A stretch of DNA of 64,000 nucleotides from Treponema sp. GTDB taxonomy: Bacteria; Spirochaetota; Spirochaetia; Treponematales; Treponemataceae. Position numbers and translations under genes: made by a program. Below, in pieces: positions 1 through 8,291 of the stretch (positions within the stretch are counted from its first letter, which is position 1; each line of letters starts with the position of its first letter). The notes under the pieces were generated by a model. It was not told the DNA's origin, made no database searches, and was given only the letters and a program-made list of their open reading frames with translations. The DNA is taken from the NCBI GenBank assembly GCA_017449265.1, contig JAFSJW010000006.1, positions 1-64,000 on the forward strand, in the 5' to 3' direction.

Positions 1-54
1 AGACTCATTATCGATTTATTCAAGAGCCTTCCCAAAAAGAAGAAATCTGAGTAA
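1..54 (+). CDS. C-terminal end of an unidentified protein (partial)
   Basis: The first frame is open from the window edge and reads 17 residues, ending SLPKKKKSE, before TAA at 52-54. A hairpin follows a few bases later. The lysine-rich tail is too short to assign a family. Confidence 0.5.
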   Translation, partial: RLIIDLFKSLPKKKKSE

Positions 55-60
55 AAATAA

Positions 61-95
61 GCCCGCCAGTGCTTGAACCCATCTGACGGGCTTTG
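61..95 (+). terminator. Probable intrinsic terminator of the upstream gene
   Basis: Arms GCCCGCCAG (61-69) and CTGACGGGC (83-91) pair with one mismatch and are followed by TTTG. The loop is 13 nt and the T run is short, so the terminator is plausible but weak. Confidence 0.5.
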
Positions 96-187
96 TCCGT
101 AAGGACGAATAAACCGTGGGGCAAGACGCTTGCTGCGGGTGCCCTTCTTTTTAATATACCACACCACACACTTTACGGCAAGGTGAC

Positions 188-470
188 CACAAACGGCTTT
201 GACGTTTGTGCGCCCACGCGACTCAGCCCGAGCTGGCAATCCGTTCCGAGCTTAGAACCAATCACTTGCAAGCGACCCGACCAGTCCCGAATCAGCTCTG
301 AGTTCCAAGCTCAGAACCAATCCCTTACGAGCAGCCCAAGAGCAATCAGCCCCCAAGCCGCAAAAAAATACGCTCCACGCAGAATGAGTTTGGCGGTGCG
401 AACCTGCGCACGCGTATTTTTTTGTGTCGGATTGCTGGCTTGGGAATGCGCCCCGCGAATCAGCTCTATT
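188..470. repeat. Non-coding repeat modules left of the lipoprotein gene
   Basis: This part of the 55-558 gap has no credible gene. It starts with a perfect hairpin (CACAAACG 188-195, CGTTTGTG 203-210). The module from about 220 (CTCAGCCCGA, TGGCAATCCGTTC) recurs near 3083 and 3340. The stretch 360-466, containing GAGTTTGGCGGTGCGAACC, is nearly identical to 3270-3345. Inside it, CAAAAAAATACGC and GCGTATTTTTTTG form the arms of a long imperfect inverted repeat. Modules are shuffled between the two flanks of the gene at 559-2982. Confidence 0.75.
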
Positions 471-514
471 GTCCTTTCATTCTACATCAAAACATAATGT
501 TGTGCCATTGATTT

Positions 515-539
515 GCACTTTTGGCAAAGCCAAAAGTGC
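515..539. terminator. Perfect hairpin at the 3' end of the lipoprotein gene
   Basis: GCACTTTTGGC (515-525) and GCCAAAAGTGC (529-539) form an 11-bp stem with a 3-nt loop, 20 nt past the stop of the minus-strand lipoprotein gene. T-rich sequence follows mainly on the plus-strand side (GTTTTCATTTTC), so it could end transcripts from either direction. Confidence 0.6.
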
Positions 540-558
540 GTTTTCATTTTCTATTTAC

Positions 559-2982
559 TCAGTCCATTATGATGTGGTCAGCAGGAATAGTCAAAGTTTC
601 ACCAGAACAAGTTATCGTATAACCAGGACTCACAGTGAGCCCGACTCCACTTAAATGGTAATAGTCATTTACATAAGCACTTTCCCCACCCCACCTATAG
701 CAGTCCGCATTCAAATTGCCCGAAGTCTTTTGAATATTACATAATATTTTCCAAGTTTCAGTCACATCGTCTTCGAACAGAATCCTTTTTCCAAAAAGCT
801 CTTCAAAAGTCTTTGTCTCGGCTGCAGTTTGCCAAGCAGCGTTTGGTATAGCCTCCATATCGGAAATTGAAATGTCTTCGTTGGCTTTGTAGGCAAGATT
901 TCCGTCGATTCCAATTTTGAACAGCCCCGTTACCGCGAACTTATTGTAATTGCTGCTTACCCCATCACCAGTAAGAAGCAGATAACCACTCACGAAACCA
1001 AGAGGTCTGCCACAAATCTTCACTGAATCACTGGCTATACCACTCACATTTATTTTCGGTAAATTCGATGGAGCTCCTTCATAGCCGTTTCCTCCGTCAA
1101 GGTAAATTTCATCAACTTTAGCAAAGTCTTTGAGGAACAACATTTCATCACCGTTTCCAGTTCCATACACAAATACGCCCTTTCCATAGCCAGGAGAAGA
1201 ATTGTTTCCAGTAACCTCCGCATTGCCGGAAAGCGTCACGGTACTGCCGTCTGCGTATATTCCTCCGCCATAATAGACATGATATACTGACGACTGATAC
1301 TCAGAACTGTCAATGTTATTATCCGTAACTTTTGCGTTGTCCGTAAGCGTAAGGCTTGCATTTTTCACATATATTCCAATTCCGCTCGCATAACCAGTCG
1401 GAATAGAGTCGGGAATAAGCGCGGTATTCCCAGTAACCTCACACCCTTCCCCGAGAGTTACCCCGCCGGAGCAACTGGTTATGTAAATACCCGCACCTGT
1501 TTCAGTGTATCCGATTTTTCCGCCTGTTATTTTCAGGTTCTTTATTGTTATCGGAACAGCGCAATCTATGGAAAGAACATGGGTAGTATTGCCGTTTCCG
1601 TTCAGTATGCCGCCCGACTCTCCGCCCGTTATCTCAAGCGAAGCCGCGCTGCTGAAATTTCTAATTATCTGTGTTCCATTGAGCGCGCCCACAACTACAA
1701 TTTTCCAGTTGAAGTTCGTGTCACTAAGGGCAGTTGCATATGTCTGGATTTTTGTCACCGCTGTTGCGATTGCGTCTACGGCAGTATTTTCGGTAAGTCC
1801 GTCTTTGGTACTGTCCCCACCGTCCTTCACATAAATCGAGTCAATCCACCGCGCGTAGAATATCTTGTCTTCTATATCCGAAACATTAATTTGCGTGACT
1901 TTGCTTCCAGAGAAATTCTCATCCTCGTACCAGCCGTAGAAAAGATAGCCGGGTTTTGAAACCTTCTCCTTTCCTGGAAGCGTGTACACTCCATTCGTAA
2001 AATTCTCTTCCGTGTATTCGGCAGAGTCAGAAAAACCAGAATCGGCTACAGCCGACCCCTCTTTCAGATTGTATGTAATCGTGTAAACGGGGATAAACTC
2101 TGCCGTTACAGTAACATCATTCGACGGCATTACAAAAGTACAAATGCCATCATTAGGCAGCTCCGAAACAGGCGTTTCTGAACCAAAAGTAAGAGACTTG
2201 AACTTATATTTTTGGGGAGTTTCATTAGGCGTAACGGTAAGCCTGACCGTATCGCCAAAAGCCGCTTTTGTGGGAAGAGCCGTAACAGTTCCGCCAACAA
2301 TAGACGCGTCAATGGTCACATCAAAAAGCACATCCTCTATTTTGAAGCCGTTCTTCAAAAGCTCATATTTTCCGTCAATCGTGGCAAGAAGTGATTCCCA
2401 GCCAACTTTTTCGATGTTGTCCCTCAGGCAGATTTTTGCCTTGTTGCTTTCAGAATAACCGGAAGTTTCAGGACTGATGTTGTTCACAGCAATCCCGAGG
2501 TCATTTGCGTTTGAGACGAAGTACCAATTTTTGTAGGTGCTTGTGCTCATGTCAGGAAAAGTCACGGTGTTGTTGCTCGCGGAAACCGTCGCCACTTTTG
2601 GTATTGTGCCAAGCTCCGCATTCTTGTAGCGGTCAACCCAAATTTTTAGGTAGAATGTGTAAGTGTCGTATTTTACATCGCTGAAATTGACCGTACCACC
2701 TTGTGAGCCTTCTTTGTGTTCGCTTTCCCACGCGCCTTTCGTAAAGTAAATCTCATAATAGAAATCCTTCGTGTCATCAATGCCAAAATCGCCAAGAAGA
2801 TTAATGTCAGCAGAAGATGTCTTTGGAATAGTTATGCTTATGCTCGTGGAGCCTGAGCTACCTGAATTACCCCCCCCCGAGCTTCCGCCGCCTCCACCGC
2901 CGCCGCCAGAGTCGCAGGAAGCGAACAGTGCCAGCGCAAAAAGCGCAGAAACGATTTTCATAAAACAGAATGATTTTTTCAT
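559..2982 (-). CDS. Large surface lipoprotein with InlB-type repeats and beta-helix; in-frame G9 tract
   Basis: Predicted lipoprotein of 807 residues. The signal peptide ends in lipobox FASC with Cys23, followed by a Gly/Ser linker (about 25-48). Residues about 220-300 resemble the divergent InlB B-repeat. Residues about 300-380 resemble the Listeria-Bacteroides (Flg_new) repeat, with GYLFYGWYED and IFYARW. The second half has short repeated turns (LTDNAKVTDN, LSGNAEVTGN, GGIYADGS) typical of right-handed beta-helix surface proteins. The start has a strong SD (AGGGGG). The nine C bases at 2870-2878 are nine G in the gene, in the linker right after the lipidation site; a one-base slip in one direction gives GGG GGG GGG TAA. 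Adhesion or surface binding is inferred from architecture only. Confidence 0.85.
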   Translation of the reverse strand: MKKSFCFMKIVSALFALALFASCDSGGGGGGGGSSGGGNSGSSGSTSISITIPKTSSADINLLGDFGIDDTKDFYYEIYFTKGAWESEHKEGSQGGTVNFSDVKYDTYTFYLKIWVDRYKNAELGTIPKVATVSASNNTVTFPDMSTSTYKNWYFVSNANDLGIAVNNISPETSGYSESNKAKICLRDNIEKVGWESLLATIDGKYELLKNGFKIEDVLFDVTIDASIVGGTVTALPTKAAFGDTVRLTVTPNETPQKYKFKSLTFGSETPVSELPNDGICTFVMPSNDVTVTAEFIPVYTITYNLKEGSAVADSGFSDSAEYTEENFTNGVYTLPGKEKVSKPGYLFYGWYEDENFSGSKVTQINVSDIEDKIFYARWIDSIYVKDGGDSTKDGLTENTAVDAIATAVTKIQTYATALSDTNFNWKIVVVGALNGTQIIRNFSSAASLEITGGESGGILNGNGNTTHVLSIDCAVPITIKNLKITGGKIGYTETGAGIYITSCSGGVTLGEGCEVTGNTALIPDSIPTGYASGIGIYVKNASLTLTDNAKVTDNNIDSSEYQSSVYHVYYGGGIYADGSTVTLSGNAEVTGNNSSPGYGKGVFVYGTGNGDEMLFLKDFAKVDEIYLDGGNGYEGAPSNLPKINVSGIASDSVKICGRPLGFVSGYLLLTGDGVSSNYNKFAVTGLFKIGIDGNLAYKANEDISISDMEAIPNAAWQTAAETKTFEELFGKRILFEDDVTETWKILCNIQKTSGNLNADCYRWGGESAYVNDYYHLSGVGLTVSPGYTITCSGETLTIPADHIIMD

Positions 2983-3013
2983 GGCATCCCCCTATATATA
3001 AAAATACGAATGT

Positions 3014-3042
3014 ATTTTATCATAAAATCGTGTTTGTGTCAG
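3014..3042 (-). promoter_or_regulatory. Promoter of the lipoprotein gene
   Basis: On the minus strand, -35 CTGACA (3037-3042) and -10 TAAAAT (3014-3019) are 17 nt apart, with a TG one base upstream of the -10. The predicted start near 3007 leaves a leader of about 25 nt containing the AGGGGG SD. Confidence 0.65.
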
Positions 3043-3082
3043 CTTTTTTGTGTGGATAATTTCGTTGGGAACGCGCCCCCCG

Positions 3083-3450
3083 ACTCAGCCCGAAATGGCA
3101 ATCCGTTCTGAGTTTTAGAATCAATCTGAGGACAGTCCAAGAGCAACCAGGCTCCCAGTCGCAAAAAAAATCCGCTCCGCGCAGAACCGCCCCGCTCAAA
3201 CTTCGTGACTGTGCGTAATTGGTATTTGTCTCACCAATTTGCGTTGCAAATTGGTTCGCACGCACAGAACGAGTTTGGCGGTGCGAACCTGCGCACGCGT
3301 ATTTTTTTGTGTCGGATTGCAGGCTGGGAATGCGGCCCGCGACTCAGCCCGAAATGGCAATCAGTTCTGAGTTTTAGAATCATTCTGGGGGCAGCCCAGA
3401 CCAAGCCCGAGTCAGCTCTGAGTTCCAAGCTCAGAACAAATCACCTGCCC
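3083..3450. repeat. Non-coding repeat modules right of the lipoprotein gene
   Basis: The gap 2983-3670 holds no credible gene. CTCAGCCCGAAATGGCAATC occurs twice (near 3083 and 3340) and resembles 220-240. A copy of the 360-466 module lies at 3265-3345. AGCTCTGAGTTCCAAGCTCAG near 3414 repeats 294-314. A perfect palindromic stretch, ACCAATTTGC GTT GCAAATTGGT, lies near 3234-3256. The same blocks in different order on both flanks point to duplication and rearrangement. Confidence 0.75.
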
Positions 3451-3490
3451 GGATGTTTCACCCGAAATTTTTCTTTGCAAAATCTTTCAG

Positions 3491-3560
3491 AAGTTCACGA
3501 AGTGAATCTTCCAAGTTCACGAAGTGAATCTTCCAAGTTCACGAAGTGAATCTTCCAAGT
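3491..3560. repeat. 22-bp tandem repeat, three copies, each with a palindrome
   Basis: The 22-bp unit starts at 3491, 3513 and 3535 and continues partially after 3556. Each copy contains TTCAC GAA GTGAA, a perfect 5-bp inverted repeat around 3 nt. The array ends about 70 bp before the fabD promoter. It could be a set of protein-binding sites or a repeat artefact. Confidence 0.85.
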
Positions 3561-3624
3561 TCAGAACGAATCATCAATCTATTGAACAAATCTTCTTTTT
3601 AATCAATAATGAGTTAATTTCAAA

Positions 3625-3652
3625 ATGACATTTTTTTGATTTTTGTCATAAT
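3625..3652 (+). promoter_or_regulatory. Promoter of fabD-fabG
   Basis: ATGACA (3625-3630) and CATAAT (3647-3652) are 16 nt apart, with an extended -10 TG at 3644-3645. Transcription would start near 3659, just before the AGGGGGAA SD of fabD. Confidence 0.6.
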
Positions 3653-3670
3653 AACCATCAGGGGGAATGT

Positions 3671-4627
3671 ATGAAAAAATACGCATATCTCTTTCCGGGA
3701 CAGGGCGCACAGCAGCCAGGAATGATTAAGGATGTTGCCGAAAATTCGGCTTCTGCTATGAAAGTGATTGACGATGTTTCCGCGCTTATTGGCGTTGATA
3801 TGAAAAATCTTCTGTGGGAAGCCGACAAGGACACTTTGAGCCGCTCGGACAATTCGCAGATTGCAATTACAACCGCATCTCTTGCGATTATGGCGGCATT
3901 GAAGGACAAAGGAATCGAGCCGAGCGCGGCAATGGGCTTTTCCCTCGGAGAATTCCCGGCTTTGTACGCCGCTGGAGTCCTTTCTTTTGAAAGCGTAATC
4001 AAAGTCGTTCGCCAGCGCGGGCTTATCATGCAGAAAGTCTGTGAGGAAATCGCGGCTGAAAACGCAGGACACGCCCCTGGAATGAGCGCGATTCTCGGTC
4101 TTCCTCCTGAGAAAGTCGTAGAAATCGCAAAGGGCATAAAAGACGCATACGCCGCGAACATGAACAGCGTTAAGCAGACTGTAATCTCAGGAACTTTCGA
4201 TGCACTTGGCGAAGCGGAGAAAGCCTGCACGGAAGCAGGTGCGCGCCGCGCAGTTCGCCTTGCCGTAGCAGGTCCGTTCCACTCGCCATTAATGCAAAAA
4301 GCCGCCGATGAATTTGAAAAAGTTCTTTCCGATGTTGAGTTTGCGGATCCAAAAATTCATTTGTTCTCGAATGTGACCGGAAAAGAAGTGCTCAAAGGAG
4401 CAGAAGCAAAATCAAGCGCAGTTCTTCATCTTACGCATCCAGTTCTGTGGACAGACGAAGAAGCTGTCCTCGCAAACATTATCTCAGTTGAGGGCGGAGC
4501 TGACGCATGGAGCGTAATTGAGCCGGGACCAGGAAAAGTTCTCACTGGCTTGTGGGGTCAGACTGAATTCGGAGCGAGCCTGGCAGCCGCACCAATCAAC
4601 ACGAACGAATCAATCGCATCATTATAA
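3671..4627 (+). CDS. fabD: Malonyl-CoA:ACP transacylase
   Basis: Transfers malonyl from CoA to acyl carrier protein, supplying type II fatty acid synthesis in the cytoplasm. The 318 residues match the usual length. The N-terminal FPGQG motif, nucleophile Ser91 in GFSLGE, Arg116 and catalytic His204 in GPFHSP are all present. The SD is AGGGGGAA. fabG follows after 12 nt, so the two are an operon; the other fab genes are not in this window. Confidence 0.95.
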   Translation: MKKYAYLFPGQGAQQPGMIKDVAENSASAMKVIDDVSALIGVDMKNLLWEADKDTLSRSDNSQIAITTASLAIMAALKDKGIEPSAAMGFSLGEFPALYAAGVLSFESVIKVVRQRGLIMQKVCEEIAAENAGHAPGMSAILGLPPEKVVEIAKGIKDAYAANMNSVKQTVISGTFDALGEAEKACTEAGARRAVRLAVAGPFHSPLMQKAADEFEKVLSDVEFADPKIHLFSNVTGKEVLKGAEAKSSAVLHLTHPVLWTDEEAVLANIISVEGGADAWSVIEPGPGKVLTGLWGQTEFGASLAAAPINTNESIASL

Positions 4628-4639
4628 CAGGAGGAAAAA

Positions 4640-5386
4640 ATGGCACTTCTTGCTAACAAAAAAGCTCTCGTCACAGGCTCAAGCCGCGGAATAGGTCGCG
4701 GAATAGCAGAAAAATATCTGAGCGAAGGATGCGAAGTCTGGGGACTTTGCTCAAAGCCAAGCGCGGCAAAAGAAGAGCTTGAAAAGCTCGCTTCTGAAAA
4801 CGGCACAAAATTCCATGAGATTTATGCGGATGTAGGAAACGCAGAGAATGTCACACAGGTAGTAAAAGAAGCCCTTTCCGAAGCCGGTGGATTCGATATT
4901 CTCGTAAACAACGCCGGAATCACGCGCGACGGGCTTTCATTCAGAATGAAAAAAGAAGACTGGGACGATGTTCTTAGAATCAACCTAACTTCGGCATTCC
5001 TTATCTGCCAGATTGTTTCAGGCGATATGATTAAAAAACGAAGCGGGTCAATAATCAATATGTCATCAATCGTCGGTATTCACGGTCAGGGCGGTCAGGT
5101 GAACTACGCCGCATCAAAAGGCGGTCTAATCGCCTACTCAAAAGCTCTTGCCAAAGAAGTCGGAAGCCGTGGCGTTCGCGTGAACGCAATCGCGCCGGGC
5201 TTCATCGCAACTGACATGACGGCAGTTCTGAAAGAGGACTTGCAGAAAGCGATGATTGAATCAGTTCCGCTCAAACGGGCAGGTACCCCTGAGGACATTG
5301 CAAACGCGGCTCTTTTCTTGGGAAGCGACATGAGCACATACATCACGGCGCAGGTCATTGGCGTTGACGGCGGCATGGGCGCGTAA
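4640..5386 (+). CDS. fabG: 3-oxoacyl-[ACP] reductase
   Basis: NADPH-dependent short-chain dehydrogenase that reduces 3-oxoacyl-ACP in fatty acid elongation. TGSSRGIG (12-19) is the nucleotide-binding loop and NNAG is at 90-93. The catalytic set Asn115, Ser143, Tyr156, Lys160 has exactly the E. coli FabG spacing. It has a strong SD (AGGAGG). Its stop codon directly abuts the stop of the convergent gene, with no base and no terminator between them. Confidence 0.95.
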   Translation: MALLANKKALVTGSSRGIGRGIAEKYLSEGCEVWGLCSKPSAAKEELEKLASENGTKFHEIYADVGNAENVTQVVKEALSEAGGFDILVNNAGITRDGLSFRMKKEDWDDVLRINLTSAFLICQIVSGDMIKKRSGSIINMSSIVGIHGQGGQVNYAASKGGLIAYSKALAKEVGSRGVRVNAIAPGFIATDMTAVLKEDLQKAMIESVPLKRAGTPEDIANAALFLGSDMSTYITAQVIGVDGGMGA

Positions 5387-6718
5387 TCAGCGGAAACACT
5401 CACCTTCCATGAGGTTCAGCGCGCCATTCCTGAGCGTAACTTGTTCACTGAGCGTTTTCACGGGTCTGTCTCCGCTCAGGAAGTGCAATGTAACCTCATA
5501 CTCGCCGGGGTCAAGAGTAAGCCCAGAAACCGCGATATTTCCGGGAATATAGTGCGACGTGCGCGTGTCTGCGCGCTCCACAACTTCGGTGTGTATCTTT
5601 GAGACGAAGCCTATAATCGTGAACAGAAGAGAAAGAGCAGGCTCGTCTTTTTCAGTCAAGTCCGCGCCAACATCAACAGCCGCATTGCCAGCCGCCCTTG
5701 TAAGCGCGCGTGCAATAGACTTTGCCTTGATTATTGAAAGCCTCCTTGCGAAAGTATCAACAGCAATATTCTCAATAGATTCGATTTTCTCAAGCCGTCT
5801 GGTATAAGTTTTTCCCGTAGAAAGCTGTTTTGCCGACACATAGATTGCATTCACGCAAGAGCTGCGTCTGGTCATTTGAGGAAGGGAAACTTTGTACCAT
5901 ATGGAAAGCTCGGGAATATAAACGCGCGTAACATTTTCGATTTTGACCGGAGATTTTCCGTAAAAAGCGATTACATTGAGCCTTGCTTTTTCTTTCGGGA
6001 CAGAAACCTCCTCATCGATAACTGACGGAATTGCAAAATCGTATATCGTCTGCTGGCTCTGAAACGCATCCTTGATGAATTTCAAATCAACCTGAGCATT
6101 CGACAAATCCTTGTCCGTCCTGTAAAGAAGCATACTGAGATAACGCGCAAAAGCCGAGTTTGAGAACTTGACCGAAACTTTCTCCACGCTTACACCATCG
6201 TTACGATTTGCAGATTCCACCTGTTTCTCGTACTTAAGCTTCATCAGCTTGAGTTTGTTGTCGAACCGCCTTATCTCAACCATAGCATCTTCAAGATTTT
6301 TCTCTTTCAGATAATTGAGCGACATGAAAATATTCGTGTAAATGTCCTCAAACTCTTCCCCAGAATAGTCCATAACACTGTCATTTGACGCAAAAGAAGC
6401 TATGCTCTGCATTACGCTCACTGCCGAATATTTTTCAATCAGCTTCTCAGCTTCGGAAAGATTTTTGTTTGAAAGCTCCGTATCGCCGCTGAAATGGCGG
6501 AGGATGCCGCTGTCAAGAAGATAAAGCACCTCTCCGCTTGATGAATAAATTCTGTCCTTGTATTTTTCAAGCTCCTCGCAAACCTTAAAATAATCGCCGT
6601 TCTCAAGATTTGAATCCGCTCTGGAAAAATCATAATCGGACATCGTTGCGCACGAATTAACTGCGAATATGACAAAAAGAGAAAAAATGACCTTAAATTT
6701 TGTTTTTCCGGCAGCCAT
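5387..6718 (-). CDS. Lipoprotein of the COG3014-like family, tetratricopeptide-type N-terminus
   Basis: 443 residues from ATG at 6718; a TTG nine bases upstream is an alternative, and neither has a clear SD. The signal peptide ends VNSC with Cys23. The N-terminal half is helical and TPR-like. The C-terminal half has beta-rich segments and a hydrophobic stretch (SLLFTIIGFVS). The layout resembles uncharacterised COG3014 lipoproteins, a recollection rather than a search result. Function unknown. Confidence 0.75.
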   Translation of the reverse strand: MAAGKTKFKVIFSLFVIFAVNSCATMSDYDFSRADSNLENGDYFKVCEELEKYKDRIYSSSGEVLYLLDSGILRHFSGDTELSNKNLSEAEKLIEKYSAVSVMQSIASFASNDSVMDYSGEEFEDIYTNIFMSLNYLKEKNLEDAMVEIRRFDNKLKLMKLKYEKQVESANRNDGVSVEKVSVKFSNSAFARYLSMLLYRTDKDLSNAQVDLKFIKDAFQSQQTIYDFAIPSVIDEEVSVPKEKARLNVIAFYGKSPVKIENVTRVYIPELSIWYKVSLPQMTRRSSCVNAIYVSAKQLSTGKTYTRRLEKIESIENIAVDTFARRLSIIKAKSIARALTRAAGNAAVDVGADLTEKDEPALSLLFTIIGFVSKIHTEVVERADTRTSHYIPGNIAVSGLTLDPGEYEVTLHFLSGDRPVKTLSEQVTLRNGALNLMEGECFR

Positions 6719-6765
6719 ATGGGTCAAAATGACTATTTTTTCAATTCGTTACTAAAAATACTGCG

Positions 6766-8001
6766 TTATTCCTGAAAGAAAAGAGCGGCCAAAGTCATGG
6801 CATCTTTTTCTATATTTTCGATTATGCAGTATTCGTTCGGCTGGTGACACACCTCGTCAAGCGTTGACCAGATTGCCACATTGTATCCCAATTGCCTGAA
6901 AAGCGCGCCAACCGTGCCTCCGCCAATTCCAATCGTTCTGGCTGTGATTCCGTGCGCCTCCTTGATTGCAGCCGCAAGTCTCTTTACAACTGGCGCGTCC
7001 GCAGGTGTAGCAGGGGACTCCTCGTGCTGAACCTCCGTCACCTGAATTTTTACGCCGTATTTTTCCTCTACGGCACGGACGCGCTCATCAACACGCGCCC
7101 GGACTTCCTTAAGCGTGTACCGCGGAAGTATTCTGCAGTCCATGAAAAAAACATCGTCTCCGGGAATTATGTTTACGCTCTCCACATTGGCTTCTTTCTT
7201 CGTCGGCTGGAATGTAGAGTACGGCGGAACAAACGACTCGTCTTTCTCATTGAACACATTCTCCAAGTCGTTCAGGCGCAAGGAAAGGTCACAGGCGGCA
7301 AGATGCGCGTTTTTTCCCTTGTCCGGCATTGAGCCGTGGCTCTGAACGCCCATTGTTCGGAGGCGCATCCAGAGAATGTTCTTTTCTGCCACCTCGATTG
7401 CCTCACCGCTGGAATCCCCGCCGTCAGGGATAATAATCAAATCATTCTTTCCGAACAAGTTGCGGTGCTCGCGCAAAAGAAATTTTATTCCGTAAGTTGA
7501 GCCAAATTCTTCGTCAGCCACGAAAAGCAATTTTACCGTATGCTCGGGCAAAATGCCGTTGTCAAGAAAAGATTTTGCGGCAAGAACTGAGCTAACAAGC
7601 CCCTGCTGGTTATCCTCAACGCCGCGCCCAAAAAGCTTTCCGTCTTTTTCAACGACATTCCACGGGTCAGTTTTCCACAAAGACAGGTCTCCCGGCGGAA
7701 CGACATCCATGTGAGCCATAATCCAGATTGAAAAATCATCTTTTTTTCCGGGAACAGTGACAACAAGATTCGGTCTTATGCCTGACGGAACGCGGCTGTC
7801 GGTTGCGTCGAACCGCTGGAATTCCACGCCTGAAAAACCGTTCTTTCGCAAAAACTCAGTCAGAGCCTCGCATTTTTTCAGCTCGCCTTCACCGCCACTA
7901 TCGGGCGCAATTGCAGGAATTGACGAAAGAAGCGTCTGAAGCTCAATCATTTTTCGTATATCAGAATGAATCGATTTTTTTACAGTATCAAATTGTTTCA
8001 T
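6766..8001 (-). CDS. M20-family zinc peptidase (ArgE/DapE/dipeptidase type)
   Basis: Cytoplasmic metallopeptidase of 411 residues from ATG 8001. The metal-site signatures are HMDVVPPG, GRGVEDNQ and ADEEFG, and the C-terminal TLDEVCHQPNE supplies the last histidine. This is the M20 di-zinc set, including the Glu-Glu pair. Substrate cannot be told: dipeptides, acyl-amino acids or carnosine-like compounds. An upstream TTG would add a phenylalanine-rich stretch encoded by the T run and is unlikely. There is no SD; TATAAT lies only 6 nt before the ATG. Confidence 0.9.
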   Translation of the reverse strand: MKQFDTVKKSIHSDIRKMIELQTLLSSIPAIAPDSGGEGELKKCEALTEFLRKNGFSGVEFQRFDATDSRVPSGIRPNLVVTVPGKKDDFSIWIMAHMDVVPPGDLSLWKTDPWNVVEKDGKLFGRGVEDNQQGLVSSVLAAKSFLDNGILPEHTVKLLFVADEEFGSTYGIKFLLREHRNLFGKNDLIIIPDGGDSSGEAIEVAEKNILWMRLRTMGVQSHGSMPDKGKNAHLAACDLSLRLNDLENVFNEKDESFVPPYSTFQPTKKEANVESVNIIPGDDVFFMDCRILPRYTLKEVRARVDERVRAVEEKYGVKIQVTEVQHEESPATPADAPVVKRLAAAIKEAHGITARTIGIGGGTVGALFRQLGYNVAIWSTLDEVCHQPNEYCIIENIEKDAMTLAALFFQE

Positions 8002-8007
8002 GGAAAG

Positions 8008-8016
8008 ATTATAGCA
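8008..8016 (-). promoter_or_regulatory. Extended -10 promoter of the M20 peptidase, probably leaderless
   Basis: The minus strand reads TGCTATAAT, an extended -10, with TATAAT at 8008-8013 and ATG at 8001. Six nt separate them, so transcription should start at or within a base of the A of ATG. The -35 (CTGTTT) is weak, as is common with an extended -10. Confidence 0.55.
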
Positions 8017-8044
8017 AAAAAAAAGCAGAAAAACAGCTGTCAGC

Positions 8045-8075
8045 AAAAAAAAAGCGTCCGTGAGTTTACGGACGC
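8045..8075 (-). terminator. Intrinsic terminator after the tRNA-Thr pseudogene
   Basis: GCGTCCGT and ACGGACGC (8054-8075) form an 8-bp stem with a 6-nt loop, followed on the minus strand by nine T. The same hairpin is repeated at 8267-8288, showing that the whole tRNA-terminator unit was duplicated. Confidence 0.85.
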
Positions 8076-8078
8076 TTT

Positions 8079-8244
8079 AGCCGACTATCGGTGCGAAGCT
8101 GCCGTAGGCTCTGAACCAATCACCTGCGCGTTACGAGGGCGGCGGTCTTGCGGGGGCAAGACCGAGACTCGCTAAAACCGCTCGCCAGCTCGCGTTTTTT
8201 CGGCTTCGCCGCCGCTCCCTATCTACCGGATGAGCTAAGTCGGC
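8079..8244 (-). pseudogene. tRNA-Thr copy disrupted by two insertions
   Basis: Both acceptor halves, the anticodon region and the D-arm match the intact tRNA-Thr at 8292-8364, but the unit is 166 nt instead of 73. About 20 nt replace 3 nt at the T-loop side (about 8091-8110). About 90 nt are inserted between the anticodon arm and the D-arm (about 8131-8222). The larger insert contains GGTCTTGC GGGG GCAAGACC, a perfect hairpin. It cannot fold as a normal tRNA. Confidence 0.8.
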
Positions 8245-8258
8245 GGTTCTTTCTGGGG

Positions 8259-8288
8259 AAAAAAAAGCGTCCGTGAGTTTACGGACGC
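8259..8288 (-). terminator. Intrinsic terminator of tRNA-Thr
   Basis: 8-bp stem GCGTCCGT/ACGGACGC (8267-8288) followed by eight T on the minus strand, starting four bases after the mature 3' end of the tRNA. Confidence 0.85.
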
Positions 8289-8291
8289 TTT

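Noticed and set aside
93..654. Two open frames (134 and 76 codons) left of the lipoprotein gene
   Set aside because: They lie in repeat modules, have no SD, and their sequence composition (Ser/Arg/Cys-rich, low conservation pattern) looks like repeat translation. Similar frames arise in the right-hand copy at 3020-3549.
4650..4668. Second sigma-54-like site (ATGGCACTTCTTGCT) at the start of fabG
   Set aside because: Spacing between GG and GC elements is two bases too short and it is inside the coding sequence.
8079..8244. Group I intron or other self-splicing intron in the split tRNA
   Set aside because: The insert is about 90 nt, far too short, and interrupts positions other than the anticodon loop; a second insert is also present.
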